From positions 62,001-126,000 of the forward strand of contig JADNRY010000116.1 in the NCBI GenBank assembly GCA_015501585.1: a stretch of 64,000 bases of DNA. The letters run 5' to 3'. A program made the translations under genes and the position numbers. Position 1 is the stretch's first letter; each line of letters begins with the position of its first letter. Source of the stretch: Rhodocollybia butyracea (Eukaryota; Basidiomycota; Agaricomycetes; Agaricales; Omphalotaceae). This document shows positions 45,925 to 55,047 of the stretch, in pieces. The notes below the pieces were generated by a model, which was given only the letters and a program-made list of their open reading frames with translations, did no database searches and was not told the DNA's origin.

Positions 45925-46993
45925 ATGATGGACTCAGGCCTTCGACAACTGAAGAGAAGCCCGGCGTTTTTCCTTACTGGAGGTGATTTACATCTCGTCG
46001 TACGTCCAGTTCCGCTTTTACAGTTTGAATGCGTCTTAATTATGCCCTCCTCAGGTCAGGGAATACCGATTCCGTGTACATTCGTACTTCTTCGTTCGTG
46101 AATCCCAGCTCTTCCAACAGAAACTCTCCATCTCCGAGGTATTTCGATCTGCAAGGAAATGGGAGCTCAATGTCCAGTGCCATCGTTCTGGACGATTTTG
46201 ATATTACACCCGATGAATTCGAGAGCTTCTTGAAAGTATTCTACAACCCGTGCGTTTCCTATCCTGGTTATCTGCGTGACTAGCTGCTAACAAAGGCCCG
46301 CAGGAGATACTCGTTCTATGAACTTGATCAACCTGTGGAAGAATGGTCCGCTATCCTGAAACTCGCCAACCTATGGGGTTTCTATAACGTCAAGCAGTTG
46401 GCGACTGACGAGCTCCAGAAGCTCGACATCCCTCTTGTCGACCGAATCGTCCTATACCAAGATCATGACGTCGAGTCAGCGCTCCGTCTACCTCTCTACG
46501 TCGAGCTGGCCTCCAGGGACGCCACACTTGACCACGAGGAGTCCAGCAGGCTTGGATTCCGCACCGCCATCGTTATTTTCCAGGCCAGGGAACGCCTACG
46601 CTCATTATCAACAGGCGGGCGTAGTCCGTTACCCGACGACGTTGATGCCCAGGCAGCCGAAGAGGTAATTGGTACCCTTTTCTCGGCTTTACCTCCAGTG
46701 CCGTCGCCGCCTATGTCTCCCAGGATGAAGAACATGGGGCTTAACGGGAATGGATCTCCAAAGTCCGGCTTGAATGGTTTTGGTAATCACTCACGGACAA
46801 GCTCATCATCAGGTCAATTGGTGATCGTTTAACTCATGGATGCCTTGTCAGTTTACTAATGCGTGTCTGTTGTTTTCTTTCCGTGTAGGGTTTAGATGAC
46901 GACGTGAATACTCAGTTATCGATGTCAGTTTTACAACGAAAGCTCTTGAAGATTGACACGTCGGGTCCATTGCCTCATGGCCGGCGGCATTGA
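45925..46993 (+). CDS. BTB/POZ-domain protein 1
   Basis: Exons 45925-45999, 46055-46249, 46304-46820 and 46889-46993. The N-terminal half is a BTB domain of the Agaricomycete type: FFLTGGDLHLVVREYRFRVH, SYFFVRESQLFQQK, AIVLDDFDITPDEFESFLKV and FYNP. A helical C-terminal part follows with YSFYELDQPVEEWSAILKLA and the family signature ELASRDATLDHEESSRLGF leading to IFQARERLRS. The tail is Ser/Gly-rich and ends near 46993. These proteins are thought to act as adaptors or transcription-associated factors; no partner can be named. The summed length is 892 nt, one too many. The frame changes between LFQQKLSISE and GSSMSSAIVLDD (about 46130-46165), and no GT-AG intron of suitable length fits. A one-base indel is therefore present there. 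Confidence 0.8.
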
Positions 46994-47844
46994 CGACGGA
47001 TAGTGTTTTTTGGACTTTATGTGCTTGTAACCTAGATAGTAATTGGGTTACATTTGATATTGTATATTTAGATTCAGTTTATTGGGTGAACTGAATATGA
47101 GTCGCGTTAATGGCCTGACCATTCACCTTACTGTCCAACTTAGAGAATACCCGCCTATCCGTCTAGCGAGTCCACTTACAATTTCTTACAGCACCCTTCG
47201 CCTAAATTACATTCCTATTACCTCCTATTACCCGTCATGCGATCTCCGCCCTCGGATAGTTAGTCAACTGCTCGAGTCTGATGAAAATGTTCTATTTTCC
47301 ATAGTAGTACGATGCTATACATGGGTTGTTTGAGCGTGGATAGCTCTGATGACAGTCTACCTTCCATGCAACCTCCAGACACCTCGACGTATCAGTTAGC
47401 AAGCAACCCGCAGCCTATACTAACACTGAACCCTTAGACCTATACGTCTGGGCCTCGACCTTCCTTTCAGATCCGTACCGTGATATCTCTCGCGTCTGCC
47501 ACGACCTCATACCCATAGATAGGCTGACTGACGTTCGGAGCAAGGAGTTCGATGTTTCGATTTGGCTGCGGTGGCGTTGAGTCTGGGCGGTGTACTGCCT
47601 ACCGCTGAGGGCCCCGAAAGGCATCACGTACATTCGTTTGAATCGGTCGTTGATAATGAGCAAAGATACGAGAAGATTGGCGTTTTCTTCAGCACTAATA
47701 TACGATGAGCCACGTTAGAAAAACAAGCAAACGCACAAGAGCCAAATACGCACCAAGTGATCAACACCTTGACTGGGTTCTCTCGAAACATGGTTTTTCC
47801 CTCCGAATGGTATAATATGGAAGATACAACATGCCTCACCTTCA
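46994..47844. other. Convergent intergenic region
   Basis: Lies between BTB gene 1 (+) and the SAM methyltransferase (-). Only short frames; no gene recognised. Confidence 0.4.
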
Positions 47845-48489
47845 TCAAAAGATCTTTCTCGCACACACCCAATGAAACTTTTCTTCAAATCGCCCAACGT
47901 ATTCAGTGTCAACCACACTCTCTACATCCGTCAACTCGGCACCATACTCCTCCAACATCTTATCGTTCCCTTCAATTCCCAAGCCCGTCGAAAACATCTT
48001 CGCTCCCATCCAATCATCTCTCATAACATCTCCCTCTCCAACGTGCAGATTAAACAACAGCCATCCTCCCGGCCTCAACCACCCTATCATTTTCTTCACC
48101 ATAGGCCCCTGCTCGTCTCGGGGTAGATGAAACAATGAATAGAACCCCATCACAGCGTCGAAAGACCCAGGTTTAAAATTCAATGCCATCATATCGCTCT
48201 GCATAAATTGGGCCGAAGGAACGTATTGCTTTGCAAGAGATATCTGGGCAAACGAGATGTCTACTCCCAGTACATCGAAACCAAGGCCAACGAGCATTTG
48301 GGTTGCCGGTCTACCTGCGCCGCAGCCGAGCTCAAGGACTTTTCCGCCTTCAGGAAGCGATTTGGCCAGCTTTTCGATGTAGGACATTCGCTTTAGGGTT
48401 GGCCGCGGGGAAGCCCAGGCGTCATACTTTGAGGCTATTGCATTGTAGCCTTGTTCGACGATTGACTTTAGGTCGGAGGAAGTAGACAT
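47845..48489 (-). CDS. Class I SAM-dependent methyltransferase
   Basis: Intronless 214-aa gene. It starts MSTSSDLKSIVEQGYNAIA and has SAM-binding motif I VLELGCGAGRPA (about residues 50-61), motif II-like VLGVDISFAQISLA, QSDMMALNF (motif III region), then AVMGFYSLFHLPRDEQ and WLRPGGWLLFN. This is the Methyltransf_11/25 type that methylates small molecules; the substrate is not predictable. Two decayed partial copies lie downstream (50980-52250 and about 54555-54670), so this is the intact member of a local duplication. Neighbouring genes do not suggest a biosynthetic cluster. Confidence 0.88.
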   Translation of the reverse strand: MSTSSDLKSIVEQGYNAIASKYDAWASPRPTLKRMSYIEKLAKSLPEGGKVLELGCGAGRPATQMLVGLGFDVLGVDISFAQISLAKQYVPSAQFMQSDMMALNFKPGSFDAVMGFYSLFHLPRDEQGPMVKKMIGWLRPGGWLLFNLHVGEGDVMRDDWMGAKMFSTGLGIEGNDKMLEEYGAELTDVESVVDTEYVGRFEEKFHWVCARKIF

Positions 48490-48829
48490 AATAGCCTACT
48501 ACTTAGACGCCCGTAGTAAGCCATCACGTTAATTCTCAAACCATCTTAGAATCTGACTGCCTTCCCCATCTCGTGTACCTGTCGCAGAACGGGAGGTGTA
48601 AACTCGCGGGATGCAGTAAGCATTTCACATGTAAAAATCAACATTTTTTGATAAGGAAGGTGTGTTATTACAAAGTTACAAAGGAACAAGTGCCAAACTA
48701 CAGAAAGAAGCTGAGTATCAAATGTATAACCGGGAGAAAGTACTGCTGGATAAAACGTTCAGGATTAGGTTTTATATTGATCGATAAAAAGGTAAGGAGG
48801 ACCTCTGTGAGGCTGCTATCAGCTTAAAC
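48490..48829. other. Upstream region of the methyltransferase
   Basis: Contains a short stretch (CATCTCGTGTA.CTGTCGC, about 48570) resembling the start of the 113-aa gene at 52286, consistent with a decayed remnant of the duplicated unit. Confidence 0.4.
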
Positions 48830-49830
48830 TCAAGTGAGTCCTGCACCCTCGGCATTGCATTCATTCAAAAATCCCTGCTCCTCCCCATCTTGGTTAAATA
48901 GGAACGGTTGATTGTTCCACCCAACCGAAAGAAGTCCGCCGTCAAGCTCCCCGTCGGAGTCTCCAAAGTCGCAGCATGCAACAAGAGTATCTACATCGAA
49001 CAAAATTTCAGCAGCAAGTTCCCCGAATGATTGAATTTGCTATGGAAGACATTAACGGTCAGAAATCAGTTTATCTTAGACTTCGAAAAGGTACATTGCA
49101 TACCGATTGGGTGCTGTGGAAGCTGTCGTACGCCCACTCACTGTCACTCATCCAGTGATAATCAAAGACCATTCCACCCTCGTTGTCCTCCGCTCTTTTA
49201 CTGAGGGGGGAAAAACTGTAGAGCACGGAGACCATGAAGTCCATTCATCTTTTTGAAATGGATGTCATGGAAGGTTCCATTGACAGTTACGTTCCCAATC
49301 GACCTCCAGTCTCCCTCAGGCGCTTCTCGATGCAAACGACACGCAACGCCGCATCCAGTGATAGGGGGGTATTCGAGCATCATGGGGAAAATTTCAGAAC
49401 CAGATTCCATGATGTCCCGACCATTAAGTACGAAAACACCGAAAAATATCGCAATGACAGCAGTGAGACCAACTGCCGCGCAGGCGAAAGGTCCGGCGGA
49501 TGTACATACTGCCTGTGTGATTTTACCGAATCCTTCAATGGCGGCAATCGAAACAGCATCAGCTGCTTCAGTCGAGAGAACTATAAGCTCGTCGCCCCCG
49601 ACTTTTCCAGCGACTTGACCAGTGATGGTGCCATTTTCCGCAACAAAATAAGTCACTGGAGTGTTGTATACTATAGAAGAATCGGAGGAGCGGTCATCGA
49701 TTTCTCTCGTAGAGAAAGGAGACCCCCGCGCCTCCAGACGAGGTGCAAGGTTTCCTTCAGTAGAAACGGCATTCCCGAGGCCCGTCAACTTGGCAGTGAG
49801 CACAACTACTAATGAGCGCAGAATGAACAT
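48830..49830 (-). CDS. Predicted secreted or membrane protein, unknown family
   Basis: Exons 49104-49830 and 48830-49039 (64-nt intron with GTATGC...CATAG). The N-terminus MFILRSLVVVLTAKLTGLGNAVS looks like a signal peptide. Around residues 120-140 the hydrophobic stretch AVGLTAVIAIFFGVFVLNG could be a membrane segment. NVTVNGTF is a likely N-glycosylation site. The C-terminal part reads FDYHWMSDSEWAYDSFHSTQ, then SVGWNNQPFLFNQDGEEQGF and a stop at 48830. The summed length is 937 nt, one too many: the frame shifts at a run of six C (about 49203-49208) between GLRALQFFP and SKRAEDNEGG. Either that run is one base too long or an unusual 91-nt intron removes the region. No family recognised. Confidence 0.6.
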
Positions 49831-50081
49831 CTAAGTAGCGCCTATAAGGAGACCATACAGTGTGGAAAGGAGAGAACATACCGATGATGATGTCGGAGTA
49901 CTTTGACTGCACAACGAAAGCTCGAGATTTTAAACCGGTTCTACGCTCGTCAACTATAGGTTAGCTTGGTCTTGCACCCAGGCACATATGTATACACCAC
50001 ACTCATATTTGTTCCTATACATGCAGGGGGGCTGACCTTGGAAACGGTGAGCAAGGCGTACTACTACCTCGCTCACAGCCG

Positions 50082-50650
50082 TTACAGTTTAAAAGCCAAG
50101 AGAAGTTCGACCATGAGTTGTACTTGGATACTTGTCCTGATCTGCCGACTAGTGCCCGTCATGGCATAGATATAACTGTGATCTTCACTTCCTCCGAGGT
50201 TGAAAATCAAGAACAGCTTGGCGAGAGCGTATCCCATGTATCTCGCTACTCCAAGACATAGATCTCGTGCCAGTTTTTCGTTAAAAATTCTATCACAGCG
50301 GAGGATGCATGACCTTCCGCATTAATCCCTAAGCTTACCTTTGCATGCTTTAGTCTGCCCTTGGCGTGCCCATTGGCAATGTCCTCTATTCATACTTATC
50401 CTTGGATGTGAAGTCTTATCGGTGATACACATACTCAACACGTTCTAGCTTTGCGCTCGACGCCAACCGATTTCAATGTCGGCTCTGCTCTAGTCGAACT
50501 GAACACGAGCAAGATCATGATAATACCGAGGGAGATAAGTAGTCCCAGTCCTCGAGAGTTTGTCTGGAACCAATTGATCATTTCTTGGTGGGTGCGAATG
50601 AGCAGAGGTGACACGGGGCTTGGAGGAGTGTAAAGAACTCGATCAACGGG
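50082..50650 (-). CDS. Fragmentary single-TM protein gene
   Basis: Three minus-strand stretches look coding although the full model does not close. From about 50640: RTHQEMINWFQTNSRGLG then LLISLGIIMILLVF (a membrane segment) and EPTLKSVGVERKA. At about 50345-50390: IEDIANGHAKGRLKHAK before a GTAAG donor. At 50082-50292: FNEKLARDLCLGVARYMGYA then LAKLFLIFNLGGSEDHSYIY, ending in a stop at 50082-50084. The phases of the last two stretches do not match, so an exon is missing or the gene is broken. The upstream sequence (to about 50960) has an acidic frame EFDDDNESETTRHP that may be the N-terminus. No family recognised. Confidence 0.38.
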
Positions 50651-50979
50651 CGTGATCCTTCAATGCTGCACAGTCGAGTTACGGTCACAAGTAAGATTAG
50701 ATTTGGAGCGGGACGAGGCAGATTTAATGGCAAATTGAATCCAGTTTTGTGGTTCGTTTATTTTTGGGATGTGTGTATATGAAATCGCAGGAATCGACAG
50801 CGGCGCGTTGAGTATCCTTTCAGTAGACCTCCGATAGAGTAACTGCTGTGTGAGGAAGTTCTTGAACAAATGAGAGGATGCCGGGTAGTCTCAGATTCGT
50901 TGTCATCATCAAATTCGAGAGCTATTGAGGGGCGAACATTGTTTCGACATGCTTAAGTTATCGATTCCTTACATACCTT

Positions 50980-52250
50980 TACATAAATTGGGCCGAAGGA
51001 ACATATTGCTTTGCAAGAGATATCTGCGCAGACGAAATGTCTACTCCCAGTACATCGAAGCCAAGGTCAACGAGCTTTTGGGTTGCCGGCCTACCTGTGC
51101 CGCAACCGAGCTCAAGGACTTTTCCGCCTTGAGGAAGCGATTTGGCCAGCTTTTCGATGTAGGCCATTCGCTTTAAGGTTGGTCTCAGGGAAGCCCAGTT
51201 TACCGTTGGCGGGAAGTGCAAGGAAGAAATTAATTTTGCATTGAGCATTTACACTTCGGCCGATGTTATTATGTACTATGTACCTGACCTCAAGCAACCT
51301 CAAGGCGAGTTGAGATACCATTAAAAGGTTTATTTCTGCATTAATAAAGACATCAGGTGTGATACCTTGATGATTTTTTGAACCTGTATACATGCATACA
51401 GCCCATACTTGCTCATCAGCCATATCTAGAAGGAACAAAAGTTCAGATAGTAAACCCTCCGGCCCCAGGGGAAGGAACACGGATGGTGCCGACACGATAA
51501 GATAAACTACCGGCGTTACCGTCCGAAAGTAAGGCGCAGATGTCCTCTTGTGCGAACGTCTGCAAGAGGCCTTAAGTATGTTAAGTAGTACTCCCTAAGA
51601 CAATAGATAGTAAGGCGATTTGCCTGGGCTTGTCCCGGCGCGTGGGCGCGTGGAAGAAAAACGCGACGGTAGCTACCAGTTGGCTACCAGGAGTAAATCG
51701 ATTTTCGGGAGGTCGGGTGGGAAGCGAAAATCGTTGAAAGCCGGAAGCAGAGAAGATATCGTTCACGCAATATCTATACTAATCTTATCCTTAGATAAGA
51801 CGCTACACGGAACATACTTAAGTAGTACTTTGATGTTACTGATGGCAGAGAAACTCGGGCTAATCCAGAAATCTACATGCATACCTTCAAGGGTTGGCCC
51901 AGGCGCTCCGCAGCAAGGCCTGGCCCAAGGCGTCTATGTAAATTTTTTAACTTTATGGCTTGAAGACGAAAAAGCTAACACTTGGCTTACAAGAACGGCT
52001 ATTTCTGACACACCTTGCCTATAGGTCTGCAATATCTAGTTAGAAACTCATAGAGACTGGTCCTGACCATCACTCAACACTCCGTAGTTGCCCGGTCTAG
52101 GCCGGCCTCACTCAGTAACAGAAGCACTGAGCCGAAGTCAAACGTCGGATGAAAGTAATTTCTTCCTTGCACTTCCCGCCAACGTTACCAGTTGTCGTAC
52201 TTTGGTTATAGCCTTGTTCTACAATCGACTTTAGGTCAGAGGAAGACATG
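50980..52250 (-). pseudogene. Partial methyltransferase duplicate split by a TIR element
   Basis: 50980-51194 encodes the motif I part of the methyltransferase at 47845 (LRPTLKRMAYIEKLAKSLPQ, VLELGCGTGRPATQ, ending at QYVPSAQFM). 52194-52250 encodes its first 17 residues (SSSDLKSIVEQGYNQ). Between them lies the 987-bp element at 51201-52187. Everything downstream of QYVPSAQFM (about 130 residues) is missing. The remaining sequence is about 90% like the intact copy, so this is a recent truncated duplicate. Confidence 0.88.
51195..52193. mobile_element. Non-autonomous TIR element (987 bp, 6-bp TSD)
   Basis: The element spans 51201-52187. It has about 32-bp inverted ends (TACCGTTGGCGGGAAGTGCA on the left, the same with TAACG on the right). 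The hexamer CCAGTT is duplicated at 51195-51200 and 52188-52193. Removing it rejoins the methyltransferase fragment. No transposase is present; interior frames are unremarkable. The superfamily is uncertain: 6-bp duplications are unusual (hAT 8, Mutator 9, PIF/Harbinger 3), and the true duplication may be offset by a base or two. Confidence 0.85.
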
Positions 52251-52285
52251 TATGATGTGGTAATAGACGCCCGGCGTTTTCTTAA

Positions 52286-52684
52286 ATGTCACCACCACTG
52301 CTGTCCGGTTACTTTCCTCATCTCGTGTATTCTGTCGCCAACGTATCCCTTGCTTTACACCTCGTATACCAAAGAAATGCGTTCGCCGACGAAAAAGCGC
52401 GTGTCAACGCACAAGAATCAATTTTACAATCAATCGCAGACGAATTGCGGTCGAATATACCGTTGTCACGGGATGATCTTTCGAGATTGAAGAGGCTTGC
52501 TGGAAATTCTGACAGGAATGCTGATGGCTCAGTTGTGGAGAAAATAAGCTGGAAGGATGCGCTGCTGGGAAGGACGGGAAAGATACATCAACGTAATACT
52601 GAGTCTGGTTTGTCATTATTACATTTTACACTGAGAAAGTCGCGCTCACAATTACGCTTCACAGAGAGCCGGTCAGGACACTGA
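52286..52684 (+). CDS. Small conserved fungal protein (113 aa)
   Basis: Exons 52286-52607 and 52665-52684 (57-nt intron) close at 342 nt, 113 aa. The N-terminus SGYFPHLVYSVANVSLALHL is a hydrophobic anchor. A charged helical region follows (QRNAFADEKARVNAQESILQ, ELRSNIPLSRDDLSRLKRLA) and then SWKDALLGRTGK. The pattern of a short anchor, a coiled region and a W-K-D-x-L-x-G-R motif is one I associate with small uncharacterised basidiomycete proteins, perhaps mitochondrial or ER-anchored. The final exon adds only a few residues, so the C-terminus is uncertain. It lies head-to-head with the truncated methyltransferase copy; a trace of the same gene lies beside the intact methyltransferase. Confidence 0.62.
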   Translation: MSPPLLSGYFPHLVYSVANVSLALHLVYQRNAFADEKARVNAQESILQSIADELRSNIPLSRDDLSRLKRLAGNSDRNADGSVVEKISWKDALLGRTGKIHQRNTESGLSLLHFTLRKSRSQLRFTESRSGH

Positions 52685-53060
52685 CGAGAAAATCGCTCCG
52701 TCTGCGAGTGGGTACAGCCATGTGTTCTCGGCATTTGGGTTAAAGCACTGACAAACACAGCTAGCACGTTCTGCCTTATCATGGTAAATCATCAGGGACG
52801 AGAACCACTACATATGGATAATCAGCTTCATAAGTGCAGCTAAATGCTCAGCTCGGTTGCGATATTGCGGTGTCCAATTCTCGTCTTCTGGAATTCTGGA
52901 AAGACACCATGAAAATTCGAATAGCACTATATGTTATTCATACTAGTACGTAGAATTACCATGGTTCCTATCATATACTGCTCTATCTACTAGTCCTTTG
53001 GCCGTAGATCTACAGAAAATAAACATAGAGTTTGAAGCACTATTGCGCATAAAATGGAAT
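52685..53060. repeat. Segmental duplication, copy A
   Basis: Matches 54700-55065 over its length with many substitutions. Shared words include GAGAAAATCGCT, TTAGCACGYTCTGCCT, GTGAAAAT-CGAAT-GCA, GTACGTAGAA, GGTTCCTATYATATACTGCTC and CTAGTCCT-T-GCCGTAGATC. Copy B lies directly at the 3' end of BTB gene 2. Confidence 0.75.
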
Positions 53061-53135
53061 ATGGCTAACGGGCCGCCTGTTTCCTGTCTTTCCCTTCAAG
53101 CGCCCATTTGAGAACGCGCGAGCAATCTCACCACC

Positions 53136-54446
53136 ATGGGCATTCGTTCGCTCGTCAAATCTAGCATATTTACTTCGAAGCACATACACACACCCATTGA
53201 AACCTTTTATGCACCAATCTGGAAAATTCCAAACGAGCTCATGCTGCTCGTTTTCCAGAAACTCTGCTACGACTATGACGATAAGACAATACTTGTAAAG
53301 GGGCAACCGAACTGCGCATGGCCACTGCTGTTGAGTGCAGTCTGCTCCAACTGGCGCCGTATAATGCTGGATAATCCTACGCTATGGTCCATCATTTCCG
53401 TCACATTCACAAAAACTAGCAAAATGTCCAAGGGTTGTACTATCTTTCTTGAACGATCAAAAACAGCTCCATTGATAATCTATTTACGATTGCCATCTTC
53501 ACTACCTTCCGGAAAGACCATCCGCCACCCAGCCTTTCAAGCTCTCGTCAATGAAGCCCCACGATGGAAAACGCTTTACCTCAGAGGGGATTTTGGGATT
53601 CTCAGGATTAATCACCCCATGTGCATAGTTGCATCATTACCGAAACTTGAAACCCTCTTTCTAGTAAATTCGGAATCCACCGAAACAGTTTCGAACTTCC
53701 AGCTTGTACCAATGCCAAATCTCCACAAGGTTTTTATCCCAGCTTTGCGGGCACCAATCGATCTCCAGTCAAATTTTCCATGGACACAGCTCACTTCATT
53801 GCGCCTCCAGGGATTACACGATGTCCCATCATTGGTAAAGCTCTGTCCCAATCTGATAGACCTAGCCCTCATTTTGGATTGCCGACTGGGCGAGGCATTT
53901 CCACAACCTCCAATGGCCATTCGCCACAAACGTGTGCAATCACTATCATTGTGGCTTGAGAAGGATCCATCATCGTGCTATGTGGAGGAACCCAACATGT
54001 TAAAAGTTATGAAAAAAGTTTTGGATATGCTTGAATTCCCCTCTTTGGTTTCTTTGATTGTCCGGTGTTATCAAATGCCACCGCTAATTTCCCATTGCAT
54101 CGCTGGTTTAGCTATTGTGGACAGATTCATTCAAAGATCATCGTGCACTCTCAGAAAGTTTTCAATCCACAATATCTATGTTTTTGATTGTCTCGATATC
54201 TTCACTACAATTCTCCACCACAACCCTTCCATTAGGCACCTCATCATGCATTTCGATTCGTCAAGAAGTCGAGTAGCCCAAGATATCGTTGACCTTTTAC
54301 GACCCACCCGTTCGAGCGCCAGCCCGCTGAGTGCGCATGCACTCCAAGCCCCACCAACACTCCTGCCCAAACTGCAACAAGTAAATGTTTTCACGTGGAA
54401 AAAGAACTGCAATGAGCTGCAAATGGAGGAAATATTTCATTATTGA
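53136..54446 (+). CDS. F-box/LRR-like protein, intact copy 3
   Basis: Intronless 436-aa gene starting in a good context (CACCATGGGC). Residues about 28-80 form an F-box-like module (IWKIPNELMLLVFQKLC, then LLLSAVCSNWRRIMLDNPTL), the Skp1-binding part of SCF ubiquitin ligases. The rest is a series of loosely spaced leucine-rich segments (LPKLETLFLVN, LTSLRLQGLHDVPSLVKLCP, LIDLALILDCRLGEAF, IVDRFIQRSSCTLRKFSI), which would bind the target. The two tandem copies at 32-37 kb are decayed, leaving this the only intact member here. Large lineage-specific F-box expansions with many pseudogenes are typical of Agaricomycetes. The target is unknown. Confidence 0.85.
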   Translation: MGIRSLVKSSIFTSKHIHTPIETFYAPIWKIPNELMLLVFQKLCYDYDDKTILVKGQPNCAWPLLLSAVCSNWRRIMLDNPTLWSIISVTFTKTSKMSKGCTIFLERSKTAPLIIYLRLPSSLPSGKTIRHPAFQALVNEAPRWKTLYLRGDFGILRINHPMCIVASLPKLETLFLVNSESTETVSNFQLVPMPNLHKVFIPALRAPIDLQSNFPWTQLTSLRLQGLHDVPSLVKLCPNLIDLALILDCRLGEAFPQPPMAIRHKRVQSLSLWLEKDPSSCYVEEPNMLKVMKKVLDMLEFPSLVSLIVRCYQMPPLISHCIAGLAIVDRFIQRSSCTLRKFSIHNIYVFDCLDIFTTILHHNPSIRHLIMHFDSSRSRVAQDIVDLLRPTRSSASPLSAHALQAPPTLLPKLQQVNVFTWKKNCNELQMEEIFHY

Positions 54447-54554
54447 TTCTCTGTTGAGGGTAGGGTTATACCTATGCTCTCCTGCACTCTTGTGTGGGCT
54501 TGCCGGGGTAGCTTGGTAGCTTCGAGTATCTATACTACATATCCCTTTACTTGT

Positions 54555-55047
54555 TCTAGGAAGCGATTCGTCCAGTCTTTCGATCTAGGCCATTCGCGTT
54601 AGAGTTGGTGTTGGTCGCGGGGAAGCCTAGCTATCATATCTTGGGTATTGCATTGTAGTCCAACTTCAACGCTGAAAAAATCTGAAAGGTACGATTTACA
54701 GAAAGCCACTGGCTAGAAAATCGCTGTCTCATAGGTACAACCAAAAAATGTTTTTGGCATCCGAGTTAAAACCCTGGCATATACAATTGCTCGTATACAG
54801 CTACTTAGCACGCTCTGCCTACCGCTACATACTATCCAGGCAAATCTTCAGAGCGCGACGATAGCAGTATCAATCCACGTCGTCTGAATTTTGAAAAGAC
54901 TCCATTGTGAAAATCCGAATGGCAATATATGTTACAATATCTTTACCGGTACGTAGAAATACATTGGTTCCTATTATATACTGCTCTACTAGTCCTCTAG
55001 CCGTAGATCCACATAAAATAAAAATAGAATCGGAAGGACAAAAACTA
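54555..55047. repeat. Relic of the methyltransferase unit and segmental duplication, copy B
   Basis: 54558-54668 is a degraded piece of the methyltransferase gene (minus orientation: GGAAGCGATT-G-CCAG-CTTTCGAT-TAGG-CATTCGC and TATTGCATTGTAG). From about 54700 to 55065 the sequence matches copy A at 52685-53060. The same two units occur in the same order around 50980-53060, so this is an older duplicate from which the 113-aa gene has been lost. Confidence 0.75.

Noticed and set aside
47872..48485. Several plus-strand frames of 60-90 codons
   Set aside because: They are antisense shadows of the intact methyltransferase gene on the minus strand.
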